From: Carex sylvatica
Taxonomy: Eukaryota > Streptophyta > Magnoliopsida > Poales > Cyperaceae
Length of the DNA stretch: 64,000 bases
Direction: 5' to 3'
Assembly: GCA_964058845.1 (NCBI GenBank)
Contig: CAXKVR010000094.1
Span: 97,202-161,201 of the forward strand
Below the pieces are notes generated by a model. The model was not told where the DNA came from, ran no database searches, and saw only the letters and a list, made by a program, of their open reading frames with translations. Made by a program: the position numbers and the translations under genes. Positions 23,087 to 34,200 of the stretch are shown here, in pieces (positions within the stretch are counted from its first letter, which is position 1; every line of letters begins with the position of its first letter).

Positions 23087-23710
23087 TTGAGAGCCTTGAC
23101 AGCTCCTGCTCAAGTCTATGAGGCAACAGAGCCTATGAACTTGGAGGTCGAAAATCCGCAAATTGAGGTTATGCAAGAACAAGCACCACCACCATTGCAG
23201 CCTCAACCTTTGGAGCTAGAGGGTCAGCAAAACTTGAGAAGAAGTGCAAGAATATCTGTTCGAGGAGTGACCAAGAGGTACAGTAATGTGAAGCCTAGAG
23301 GGAAGAAGTCGGTTAAGGATGGTAATGTGGAGTTGGATCCGAATTAGCAAGCAGAATTGTTAATGGCTTTAAGGAAGGAGTCCTTGGCTGCGAATCCACT
23401 TCAGCAACACAGCACTGATCAAGTAGACCGTTACTGTGGTTTGAAAGATGTAACATTGGAGTTTATCAATTCAGTGGCCTCAGGTTCGGGGCTGAGAAGG
23501 GAGGTGCAAGATCCAAGCTCAACAGTGGCTACTTATGGACTAGGTAATGAAGGCAGTGGGGTTCCAGTGAGCCCAAATCAAGAAATTGAAGCACCAGCAA
23601 ATGTAATTCATGGGGTAGGAAATTTAAATGAGTCTATATTATATGGGTTTGAGTTTGATAATGTGGATGATTTCTCTGATGAGGAGGATCATCATTCACC
23701 GGCTAATTAG
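23087..23710 (+). pseudogene. LINE-B ORF1 C-terminal remnant
   Basis: Two same-frame segments (23087-23347 and 23357-23710) separated by a TAG. They are rich in Gln, Pro and Glu, with a basic patch (RRSARISVRGVTKRYSNVK) and an acidic end. No zinc knuckle remains because the 5' part is lost. The position before the endonuclease identifies it. Confidence 0.6.
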
Positions 23711-23862
23711 AGCCGTGTGGATTCTAGGTAGTTGCCTTGTGTTTAGGTGTTTAATTTTGTGATACCGTGCATGTGCCGGGTTTGGAATGCCGCCAAGTGT
23801 ATTTTGTGTGTACTACCTTTATTAATGATGAATGCAATTTCTTTTCCTATTAATATTTTAAA

Positions 23863-24480
23863 TTAGAATGTGCGAGGGTTAGGAGATGGCAAAAAATGTG
23901 CGATTATAAAAGATCTTACAACCGAACATAATTCGTACATTATTTGCTTTCAAGAAACCAAGTGGAGTAATTGTTCTTTCTTTAATATAAGGCAAGTTTG
24001 CCTGACTAAATTTAGACAATATTTATCTTTAAATGCGGAAGGGTAAAGAGAAGGAATCATGCTCACGTGAAGCTATGTTTTCTCAATCATTGACTCCTTC
24101 ATTTTACAATACACAACCTCTGTAATTATTAAAAAAAAGATTTAATTTTTATGTATACAGGAGTATATGGACCTCAAGAGGATCTGGACAAGAGAATTTT
24201 TTTACAAGAATTAATAAATATTCGAGCCTTCACATGGTCAAACAAATGGTCATTCCTGACATTCTCAAAATTAGATAGGGTCCTTCTATCTAGCCACTAG
24301 AATGATTGCGGAGCCTCCTTTGACTTGTGTGATTTACCGGCCATTGCATCCGACCATGTGCCGCTGATGTTGAGAATCACACCACATATCAACCTACCAA
24401 AGTGACATTTTAAATTTGAAACTTTCTGGCTTAATTATCAGGAAATTCATGAAGTGGTGTCAGAGGCATGGTTGTCCACT
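23863..24480 (+). pseudogene. LINE-B endonuclease remnant
   Basis: Endonuclease motifs are readable in pieces of different frames: NVRGLGDGKKC near 23863, CFQETKWS near 23945, YGPQED near 24165, SKLDRVL near 24265 and ASDHVPL near 24345. Several stops and indels separate them, and the middle with the GDFN motif appears deleted. Confidence 0.65.
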
Positions 24481-24888
24481 TCAGACTAGGACCCGATAAA
24501 GAGCATTAAGAAAAAAATTATGCGATTCAACAAGAACTCAGGAGATGGGCCCTGAACAAATTCAAGAAAAGAGACACGTACCTTTCTCGCTCCAAATGGG
24601 TCCTGCAAACAACTTGACATAGTAGAAGAAACCAGGAAACTCAATACGTTCGAGTTTCGACTGAGAATTCGGCTAAGAGAACACATACGGGTTCTAGCAG
24701 GCAACAAGGAAGCCAAATGAAAGCAAAGATCAGGATGCACCTGGCTTAAGCTCAGTGATAAAAATACAAGATACTTCCATGTAGTGGCTAATGGCAGAAA
24801 GAACGCGAATTCACTAGTGTCTGTGGTATAGGATACTGGGACAACGGTCCCGACTAATGATATGCCAAAATTTCTGCATTGACATTTT

Positions 24889-25968
24889 TTGGAAATTATG
24901 GGACACAGGGTGCCGCACCTGCGACCTTTTGATCTGTCTGAAAAAATTGGTCCTTGTCTGGCAAACGAATTGAGATGTCTAGATGATCCAATCACCGAAG
25001 AGGAAACTCTAAGGGCCATTAATGACATGCCTAGGGGGAAGGCAAGCGGGCCTGATGGGCTACCAATAGAATTTTATCAAGTTTTCTGGCAATTGATTAA
25101 GCAAGACATTATGGCCTTTATCAATGAGTTTAGCTCAAATAATGCGTGTATAAAGAGGCTTAACACGGCTTCCATCACACTCATTCCTAAGAAGCTTAAT
25201 CCAGAGAGAGTATCAAACTACAGACCGATCAGTGTAATAAATACGATTGCCAAATTGATCACCAAGATCCTAGCTAACAGGTTGCGGCCCCACCTATCAA
25301 AGATGATCACGCCAAATCAGACGGCTTTCATCCAGGGAAGATCTCTGATGGAATCTTTCCTATCTGCAAGGGAATTTTTGAGCTTTTGTGTAAAAAAGAA
25401 ACTGTCGGCGGTGCTGTACAAAGTAGACTTTGAGAAAGCCTTTGATACAATAGATTGGTGCTTCTTAATTAACCTTCTAATGGAGAGGGGGTTCCCGCCA
25501 CAATGGACTTCCTCGATTCTGAACATTCTCCGTACATCCTCTTCCTCGATTAGGGTCAATGGAGTGCACTCGGGTTTCTTTCGGCATAGAAGGGGTTTGC
25601 GTCAGGGAGACCCGCTATCGCCTATGTTATTTATCCTGGTAGCAGACTCGTTAAACAGATTCCTTACAAATGTTGTTGAAACGATGCCTGCACCGGTATT
25701 ATTATCCCCATAAACAATTCAATATGCATACGACACACTCATAATCTGTGAGGTGCATCCGACAACTCTGAGAATTATCAGCCAGGTGTTAGATGCGTAT
25801 GCGACTATGACAAGGCTCAAGATCAATAGGGAAAAAAGCTCCTTTGTGCCAGTAGCAGTCCCAGGGACTGGTGCAGGTGATCCAGACTATTCTATCTTCA
25901 CCCTCTTCCACCTTACCAATAAGGTATCTGGGATTACCCTTGACAGTCAAACAACTAAGGAAGATTGA
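24889..25968 (+). pseudogene. LINE-B reverse transcriptase
   Basis: Long open segment with GKASGPDGLPIEFYQ, RPISVINTIAKLITKILANR, NQTAFIQGRS, VDFEKAFDTIDW (motif A) and GLRQGDPLSPMLF (motif B). A TAA at 25711-25713 interrupts the frame, which resumes at once with motif C reading QYAYDTLII instead of YADD. So the first catalytic aspartate is a tyrosine. The frame ends at 25968. Confidence 0.85.
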
Positions 25969-26002
25969 GTACCAGCCAATGCTATCGGCGGTATAAGGAA
26001 AA

Positions 26003-26863
26003 TTGGAGGGGTGGATATCAAACTTTCTTTCATATGGGGGTAGGATAACACTGGTCAAGGCAGTCCTGTCAGCCATGCCTCTGCATTACATGCAGACACT
26101 TAAGGTCCTGATTGGAGTTATCCGACATATAGATGGAATGAGAAGGAGATTCCTCTGGAAGGGAAATGGTATTTACGATGGGATAAATTGCTTGTCAAAT
26201 TGGGAAATGGTCTGTATCCTTAAGATTAATGAAGGATTAGGTGTCATTGACCTAGCGGGTTAGAATGATGCTCTAATGGCCAAATGGATTTGGACTATGG
26301 AGGCTAATAGTAGTGGACTTTGGGCCAACACTGTACGAAGATTGTATGGCATAACTACAGCTGAACAACTAAGAGTACTGACCCAAGATGCCTCCTTTTT
26401 TATAAAGAATCTCACGAAAGTTGTTCCATTTTACTTGACCTTGGTGGATAGCAACGGTGATGTAATCCGCTGGCGGTGGACCAATACGGGTCGGTTTTCA
26501 TGTGCATCAGCTTATGCAATGATGCATAACTGGGGGCTAAGATCTTCGACACAATGGAGGCTGTGGAAAATTAAGGTTTATATGAAGGTCAATATTTTCT
26601 TATGGCTTATGTTGGAAGATAAGATCCTGACTCAGGAAGTACTTGGGGTAAGGGGATGCATAGTGCAGTTGGGATGTCATCTATGTGACTCCACCGCGAC
26701 GGAGTCAAGAGACAACCTTATGTGGGAATGCCCCTTCGCAAGAAGATTTTGGAGGGACATGGGTGCTCAACATAACATAGTGATTGGGAACAATGTTGAG
26801 GGGATCTTGAAAATTTGGATTCAAGAACATTATAATCGGACTCCGAGACAAAGAACTCACTAA
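26003..26863 (+). pseudogene. LINE-B connection and zf-RVT region
   Basis: Continues ORF2 in another frame: GRITLVKAVLSAMPLHYMQT, MRRRFLWKG, a TAG at 26261-26263, then the same frame with WRLWKIKVYMKVNIFLWLML and the zinc-binding pattern CHLCDSTATESRDNLMWECP. The 3'UTR and A-rich tail follow to 27130. Confidence 0.8.
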
Positions 26864-27218
26864 GATATAATTTGGGCTGCAGGAGCATGGGTTCTCTGGT
26901 GAAAGAGAAATAGAAGGCTATTCTCTAATAAAAGAACATTAGTGAGTGGCCTTATCAATAATACGGCTATGGAAATTATCCTGTGGACGCATTCGGTGTA
27001 AATAGAGAAGATCATTTTATGTAAATCTGTATATATTTCAGTAGCTTAAAAATGATAAATATAAGGCCTTGTGTATAAACTTTTTCTTATCAATGCATTT
27101 GTTGACATTTATTTATGCCAACCATAAAAAAAAATTGACCAATAATATTGCAGCAGTTAGGTAGCTCACTGTAGTGCTATTCAACTTTCAAATATCTAAA
27201 ATTTAGTAAGCTCTGGAC

Positions 27219-27703
27219 AATAATGAAGACGGTACTGGAACTGTACTGATCCTGATTCTGCAAAAATTGTGTACTCATATATGTCATAAAAGAGATGAGT
27301 AAGAGTACATTGTTTTATAAGATTATTAGATAATTTTCTGAACTCATGTCCACAAATGGAAAGCGCATTTTTTTATAAGATTATTAGATAATTTTCTGAA
27401 TGTATTCTTTCGTGTCGAATCCCTCAATTAATAATATTCTCCCATAACATGGAATGTTGCAATAATGAAGACGGTACTGGAACTGTACTGATCCTGATTG
27501 TGCAAAAATTGTGTACTCATATATGTCATAAAAGAGCTAAGTAAGAGTACATTGTTTTATAAGATTATTAGATAATTTTCTGAATTCATGTCCACGAATG
27601 GAAAGCGCATTGTTTTATAAGATTATTAGATAATTTTCTGAATGTATTCTTTCGTGTCGAATCCCTCAATTAATAATATTCTCCCATAACATGGAATGTT
27701 GCA
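27219..27703. repeat. 242-bp tandem duplication
   Basis: The block beginning AATAATGAAGACGGTACTGG at 27219 repeats at 27461 almost unchanged. Within each unit a shorter motif, TTTATAAGATTATTAGATAA, occurs twice. Non-coding. Confidence 0.85.
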
Positions 27704-28917
27704 ATGTGCGTCTAACATTCAGGGACCCATGATTTTCGTGAGGGGGCAAAAAAATATTGAATCGGGTTTAAATAGCTAATTAGATTTAAAACCATTAACT
27801 AATTGGATACTCGATAAAAAGTAATGTTTTGACTTATATTTTTCAATATTATGACTTATAATTTCTAATTCTATAACTTATAATTAATATTACCAATCAT
27901 AATTCAAGAAATTTATTTTGATTTTAATACTAAATTTAACCCGAATTACAAATCAAACAGCCAGAGGGGGGCAAAAATTTTTTTAGGGAGGGGCAAAGTC
28001 GATCGGTACTAATAGATCACCACTAAAACTCAAAATCCAGGGGAGGCTGCCTCTCCTGTGCTACAGTAGATCCGCCCTACCAACACCCATGGAGAAATTT
28101 TACATGTTTTATATGTATTTTTTAAAATGTTTAATTGTAAATATTCTTAAAAGAGTATTTTTTTTAGTAGAGTCGAAATGATTTATGTGTTAATTGCACC
28201 TCACATTCTCTAATTTTAAAGTTTAAATAGTTAATTAGAATCGCTCAACATGATATATAAATTAAAATTTACTTGGAGATTAAAATTTTATATTAATTTT
28301 TTTTTAAAATTTAACTATTTTTTAAATAAGTGTACAATCATTATTTTTGAATGGTGTTAGATATTTTGAAAAAAAAAAATCTGTACTTATTTAAAAAATA
28401 GTAATTATATCTTGTTTTATTTAACATTTCTTTATTTCTTTCCTCAACTAACTAGTTTTCTTTTCTAGCTATAATTATCAATTATAATGATGGTCCATAC
28501 AAATTAATTAGTAGATTTTGTCTCCCTTATTTTTTTTCTCTCTCTCTCTCCCCCTCTTCCATCTCCCACTTTCTCCCACCTCGAAATTATAAATACGATA
28601 AGCTCCCTCCCTCTCTCACATCCGCTTAGCTTTTCCATCTCTACCTACTACTCTCTCTCCAGCGGACGTTCTGTTGGAGAGCATCCATCACTCTATCCCA
28701 ATCAAGTACGCCTCCGTCGGGTATGAATATTTCATCGTGTATGAATAAATTCTTGATATACTTCGTCCTAATTATGCACTCCTCCATCGGGTCAGATCCA
28801 TCATTGTCGACCGTCCCAAAATGACAGAACAAAGTTTCATTAATAGTGAATTATGCCAGTGCGCACTAAGTACTAATAAATGACAGAAAAATAAATTTTG
28901 AAAAAAAAAATAGAGGT
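27704..28917. other. Non-coding, degenerate element scraps
   Basis: 27715-28080 has the GGGGGCAAA-type sequence and TACAGTAGATCCGCCC seen in old plant repeats. 28200-28420 resembles part of the inverted-repeat family at 30330 and 61015 (CTCAACATGATAT, ACTATTTTTTAAATAAGT). 28530-28660 is CT-rich. No gene seen. Confidence 0.4.
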
Positions 28918-29600
28918 GTATGAATGAATATTTGATGTCTTAGGTATGAAAACTTTAGCGTGTATGAATGAATACTTGATATCTTAGTTATGAACACTTT
29001 AACGTATATGTATGAATACTTGATATCTTATGTATGAATATTTCAATGTATATGTATGAATACTTTAATGAAGTATGTTTTGTTTCTTTAATTTTTTTTT
29101 TTAACATTTCAATTACATGATTTGTAAAATTTGATAGATTATTTTTGTTTCGAAAGTGAAACATGTGTCAACTATTTTTTATTTTGAAAAAATAAAATTG
29201 AACTAGAAACAAATAAAACAATGTTTAATACTATTCGACTACTCTTGTAAAATTAATCGAGGTATGCACATATACTTGTAATACTCTTGACACATAAATT
29301 ATTTACACTTACATGACGATGTATGAATACTTGCATGATGAGGTATGAATACTTGGACAACAGATAACTCGAAGGTATATTATCATAGATCTCATTTGAA
29401 AGAGAAAATTGTTTAGAAGACGTTCGTGATTTTAAATTTGCAAAATTCTTCACAGATCATCAGAATATTGATTAGATTGAATGTAGAAAAAAACACATCT
29501 AAAACGTGTAAAATTTTAGGTATGAATACTTCATGTATTATATATAAATACTTGATGTATTATAGATGAATACTTGATAAATTAAATATAAATAATTGCA
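28918..29600. repeat. Dispersed TATGAATACTT repeat region
   Basis: TATGAATACTT or TATGAATACTTGAT recurs more than ten times. The stretch around 29310-29480 matches 46240-46410 (ATACTTGCA..ATGAGG, ATCTCATTTGAAA, GAAGACGTTC, GCAAAATTC). This shows a dispersed repeat of unknown class. Confidence 0.6.
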
Positions 29601-29911
29601 CATGACATTTGTAAAAAAGTTTAAATATTAAACGGTTTTTAAATAGTGAGTGGTATTTTCAGATAATTAGTAATTACTCAAGTAGTTAATGATTGAGAGA
29701 AAAAATAGAGAAAGATTATAGAAATAGCTACGGGCTCTCTTTAATAAAATAGTAGAAAATAAAGCAAAATTAGTCTCCAAAATATTATAACTTAGAAATT
29801 AGCTTGAACCGTTCGAAGTGACCATTTAAACTTTAAAAATGAGAAAAACGTGAGCTACGGCTGAAGATTAAAAGACACCTGGCATTTCCAAAATGTCTCA
29901 TTTATCACTTT

Positions 29912-30111
29912 GGAGGAGGTCCGATGTCCATTGGACCTACTTTGATTTGATGGGTTATCTAGCCATCCAATTGCATCAAGATTCGTGCGCTCCGTATTAA
30001 AATCCGTATGAATTTTTATCAATTTCGTGTGCACAGATATTAATGCTAGTCGTATGGTGATAGAGCTAATTGAACTTAAAAGTAAGTCCAATATCCATCC
30101 GACCTACTCCT
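29912..30111. mobile_element. Small inverted-repeat element (MITE-like)
   Basis: GGAGGAGGTCCGATGTCCAT at 29912 is mirrored, as an imperfect inverted copy, by ATATCCATCCGACCTACTCC at 30092-30111. The arms are about 33 bp and the element about 200 bp. No convincing target duplication. Confidence 0.5.
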
Positions 30112-30329
30112 ATATCTACTCCTCATTTATAGTTCAAGTGAAATGATTGAATCCTGCTCTTTTTTTATATTATACATCTATTAAAATCTTAATAAAGTAA
30201 ATATCTCTGGTAGATCGTGTATTGTTATTTTTTATTATAAAAATTTTAGAATATTTTTTTAGTCTAGCTAAAATATGTATAAAAAAATCTTATTAATTGA
30301 ACTTATACTCCAGCTTATTCCACTTGTAA

Positions 30330-30745
30330 TATACTTTTACTTCTCAATACCTTATATTTTTAATATCTTATCATACCTCATATTTTATATCTTTACTTTT
30401 AAAGTGCAAACTATTCATCTGAACTGCTCAACATGATGTTTATACTAAAATATACTTGAGAATAAAATTTTATTATTTTTATAAATTTTTACTATTTTTT
30501 AAGATAAGTACAAAATAATTGTTTTTGAACTTTTAAAAAATAATGATTTTTTATCCATCATAAAAAATAGTAAATTTTTTTTTAAAATTATAAAATTTTA
30601 TCTCAATTATATTTTAGTATGAATATTATGTTGAACAGTTCAAATCAATAATTTAAATTTTAAAAATAAAAATAAAAATATAAAATATAAAATATAAAAT
30701 ATAATGAGATGTGAAAAAGACATTGAACACTTCTCATTTATAAAC
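30330..30745. mobile_element. Inverted-repeat MITE, family also at 61015
   Basis: The left half (TTTTACTTTTAAAG, TCAACATGATGTTTATACTA, TTTACTATTTTTTAAGATAA) is mirrored by the right half. The same palindromic sequence recurs at 61015-61400. AT-rich and without coding capacity. Confidence 0.6.
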
Positions 30746-30838
30746 TATTTAAACATTTATAATGTATATGGACATATACTACCCTTTTGGCCTTTGAACA
30801 CCGTGAGTCACGTTTCCAATCTTGCATTAACTTCATAC

Positions 30839-30844
30839 CACGTG
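30839..30844 (+). promoter_or_regulatory. G-box CACGTG upstream of PAA1
   Basis: The palindrome CACGTG lies about 435 bp upstream of the PAA1 ATG and 50 bp outside the promoter MITE. G-boxes bind bZIP and bHLH factors. Function here is not shown. Confidence 0.3.
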
Positions 30845-30892
30845 AGAAATAATTAAATCAACCCTCGTGAGTCGTGTCAGCCAGAATATGAA

Positions 30893-31081
30893 GGAAATAA
30901 ATCTGCTGCGATCCAAACGGAATTGCAGGGTCCTGTTATTCCCGATCAAAGGGTTCATTTTTCTAAATACACGAATCTCAATAGAAGTTGTTTTCTTGCA
31001 CGAATCTCAAAACAAATGAAAGGTTGGATTTGGAATTACAGGGTCCCTGCAATTCCTATGGATCACAGCAGATTTGTTTCC
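30893..31081. mobile_element. 189-bp Mutator-type MITE in the PAA1 upstream region
   Basis: Terminal inverted repeats of about 49 bp: GGAAATAAATCTGCTGCGAT on the left and, reversed, GGAAACAAATCTGCTGTGAT on the right. The element is flanked by a perfect 9-bp direct repeat GAATATGAA at 30884-30892 and 31082-31090. A 9-bp duplication is the hallmark of Mutator-superfamily insertion. It ends 196 bp before the PAA1 start codon. Confidence 0.85.
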
Positions 31082-31133
31082 GAATATGAAATGCATTCCT
31101 GATCTGCTCTTTCTTGACCTTTCTACTAGTGGT

Positions 31134-31142
31134 TTTATAAAT
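31134..31142 (+). promoter_or_regulatory. Putative TATA box of PAA1
   Basis: TTTATAAAT about 135 bp before the ATG at 31277, just downstream of the promoter MITE. This would give a leader of about 100 nt. Confidence 0.4.
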
Positions 31143-31276
31143 TCAGTCGCCCCGTTCCGCACATTTCTTTCTCGGTTCAGATTCCGACACGATCCGTTGA
31201 TTCCGTTCACGCCTTACCGTCCTTACTAATTGCTACTTTCTACTCTGGCTAGACTCCCGGTAAAACAGCAACGTCC

Positions 31277-34200
31277 ATGGAATCGGCCATGGCGGTCCCT
31301 ACTCTCCCTCTCCTTGCCTTGTCCAGAAGCCTCAAATCATCTCTGCGTCGCCAAATCCTCGTCTCTCTCCGTCCTCCTCTCCCGAGAGCTCTCTCCGTCA
31401 GTTCGAGAGAGGTGTTCATCGCCTCATTCACCAGAAGTGTGATAAACCAGAGTTCGGGTTCTCTGGCTTCGTTTTCTCGTGGATTTGCAAGCCTGTCGAG
31501 TTCCTCCTTATACGGTCCCTCGGGCGGTGGAAATGGAATGGGAGGTGGTGGGGACGGAGGTGGTGATGGTGGAAATGGCGGGGATGGATTTTCGGGGGAG
31601 AAAGGTCTTGGGACAAAGGTCGAAGAGGCGTCTTCTCTTGATACTGATGTCATAATCCTGGACGTTGGAGTAAGCCTGTACTGTTATTTTATTTTTATTA
31701 TTTTGCCAGAATTGCAATTTTTTTTTTTTATAATTGTGCCACTGGTATTATCAGAATTGCAATTTTTTTTTTTGGATCATGAATTTATTCGTGGCAATTT
31801 AATTTGTAATTTGCACCAATCAAATAGAACTGCATCTTAAGGTATCACTGTGTAAGGCAGTGGGGGTACTGGATTGATCTTAAGATCATTATTTCTTTCA
31901 TTCTTTTTTTCTTGACTCGTTTTTTATAATTCCTTTGCTATTGGGATCTTTAGGCAGGGAAATATACGACATCAATGGCCATCTAATTGAAAACTGATTT
32001 ATGGGTTGGCTTGGCTCCTATCCAACTAGCTCCTGCTAACTAAATCTGAAAACCAGATGGCTAAGTCTTCAAATTGGACTCAAAATTGGTCCCAATGTGC
32101 ATTGAAAACCACACAGAAATCACAAAAGACTGATTGCTGGTACAACATTACTAGTGGCATTCTGTTAATAGATAGTATGGTTTGTTTGGAATTTGCTTTG
32201 ATGTTGGAGCTATATTTTAACGGTTAAAAAATGATTCAAGGGGCACTTTTGAATATTTATTAAGTCCAATTTTCTTTTTTGTTCATTTGATTGTAATTAA
32301 GCTAATTATGCCTCAGGGGATGTCATGTGGCGGATGTGCTGCCAGTGTGAAGCACATCTTGGAAAGCCAGGTATTATTCATTGAATCTTATGTAAAATAA
32401 TGTATACAGTCTAGCAAAGGTCTGTCCCACTAATACTGTTAGCTAAGCCAATTAAACTTTCACATATCTGTACCAAGCTTTTAGTTTTATACTGGCCATC
32501 TAAGAATTCTGTTTTTTGTTTGTAGGTTTTTCTTTTGTATATCCTTGCTTATAATATAGCTTCGAGAGTGCATTGAGAGATCATGTTCTGTTGCTCGTTA
32601 GTGATAGATAATCTTTTAATTTATTTATTCAGCTGCTCGTTAGTGATAGATAATCTTTTAATTTATTTATTCTTCAATATGTATGGTCTTGTTTTGTCTT
32701 TCCTTGTTTTCTTTTGGTTTTGAAAGTGTTGTTAGCTATCACCTTATGCCTGTAAACAATAGACGAAACAAACAGAGGCCTGAACTTGCCAGTAATTTTA
32801 ATGCAGTTTGTATTAATTTGGTTGTTTGTGATAGATAGTCTGTTAGTGTATTTATCTTTTTGGAAATGGCTTTTAACAATGTTCTGATTGTCATTTGTTC
32901 TTTAGCCACAAGTGCGCTGGGCCACAGTGAACCTTGCTACAGAAACAGCAGTAGTATCCGCTCTGCCTGAAGCAAGGAATTCTGACAATTGGAAGAAACA
33001 ATTGGGGGAAAAGCTGGCTGGTCAATTGACTGTAGCAGGGTTTAAGTCCAACCTTCGAGGTATTTATATTCAAAGCATTTTATTGAATTTCCTTATTCCT
33101 TACATCTTGTAAGTCTGATTCTTAAGTGCTTGTTTGTATGGTCAATATGTATCAGTTTTTTATTATGGAGTAATCGTTGATTTACATGTAAAGAACATGC
33201 AAAAAAAATTATTTTGATTGGAGCAAAATTTACTTGCTAGGCCACTCACAAGTCAACATTTTCTGTCACTCCTATGAAAGAACAGAATTGTTATGTTCAT
33301 TCACCATATAAAGACTTTAACTATCTTACGTGTGTGAATTGATCTCAGCAAATTTTAACTTGCAGATTCTACAAAGGAGAACTTATATCAGGTTTTCGAA
33401 AGAAAGATGGACCAGAAAGTTCATCTTCTGAAAGAAAGTGGTATAATCCATAAAGAGTACATACTTTGAAAAAGAAGTTCCTTTACTCGTATTTAATTGC
33501 CATTGACTTAATTAACTTCCAGGTCGAGAACTTGCCTTATCTTGGGCATTGTGTGCAGTGTGCTTACTGGGGCACCTCTCTCATTTTTTTGGGGCTACCC
33601 TGCCTCCATGGGTGCACATGTTGCACTCGACTGGCTTCCATCTTTCACTCTCACTCTTCACATTTATTGGGCCAGGCCGAAAGCTTATATCTGATGGGAT
33701 CAAGAGCCTTGTAAAAGGATCACCAAACATGAACACTTTGGTTGGCCTGGGTGCTTTGTCTTCTTTTGCTGTCAGTTTAGTGGCAGCCTTAATTCCAAAA
33801 CTGGTATTTTCTTAATGTGTCTGTCTCTTTGTTTCTTTCTGACCTTTACAGGTCAAATATATGTGCAGTCTGGAATTTGGCATAGTATGGGACTGACTGA
33901 TTTGATCAAAGTATAACCATGCTGGTTTTCAATACAAGACTATTTTAGTTGCATGTCTATTTGGTCTTCTTTTCTCTCCTTTTGTTTTGACATATCTATG
34001 TCTTGAATCAAGGATGCTGTAAGATAATGGCCTTAATTTGAGGACTTGTGAATATAATCCTTGTTAACGGCTTTGGTGCAGTGCAGTATGAGGACTGCTT
34101 GTACCATATTGATTTTCAGTTATCATACTATCATGCTTTATGACATTATTTTAACTATTGTTTATCACTAAATCATTAGATTCTGTTATATTGAATAGTT

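Larger units (their letters stand above)
23040..27130 (+). mobile_element. 5'-truncated L1-type LINE (LINE-B)
   Basis: The element is flanked by a 16-bp direct repeat, AAAATTGACCAATAAT, at 23024-23039 and 27131-27146, directly after a short A-rich tail. It contains the end of ORF1, a decayed endonuclease, RT, connection and zf-RVT in plus orientation. The 5' end of ORF1 is missing, typical of incomplete reverse transcription. Many stops and frameshifts. Confidence 0.9.

Noticed and set aside
28918..29600. CRISPR-like spaced repeats
   Set aside because: The repeats are degenerate, spacing is irregular, and the DNA is a plant nuclear genome.
31249..31653. Open frame antisense to PAA1 exon 1
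   Set aside because: It is the reverse complement of the Gly-rich and Ser-rich coding region; its Pro-rich composition is a by-product.
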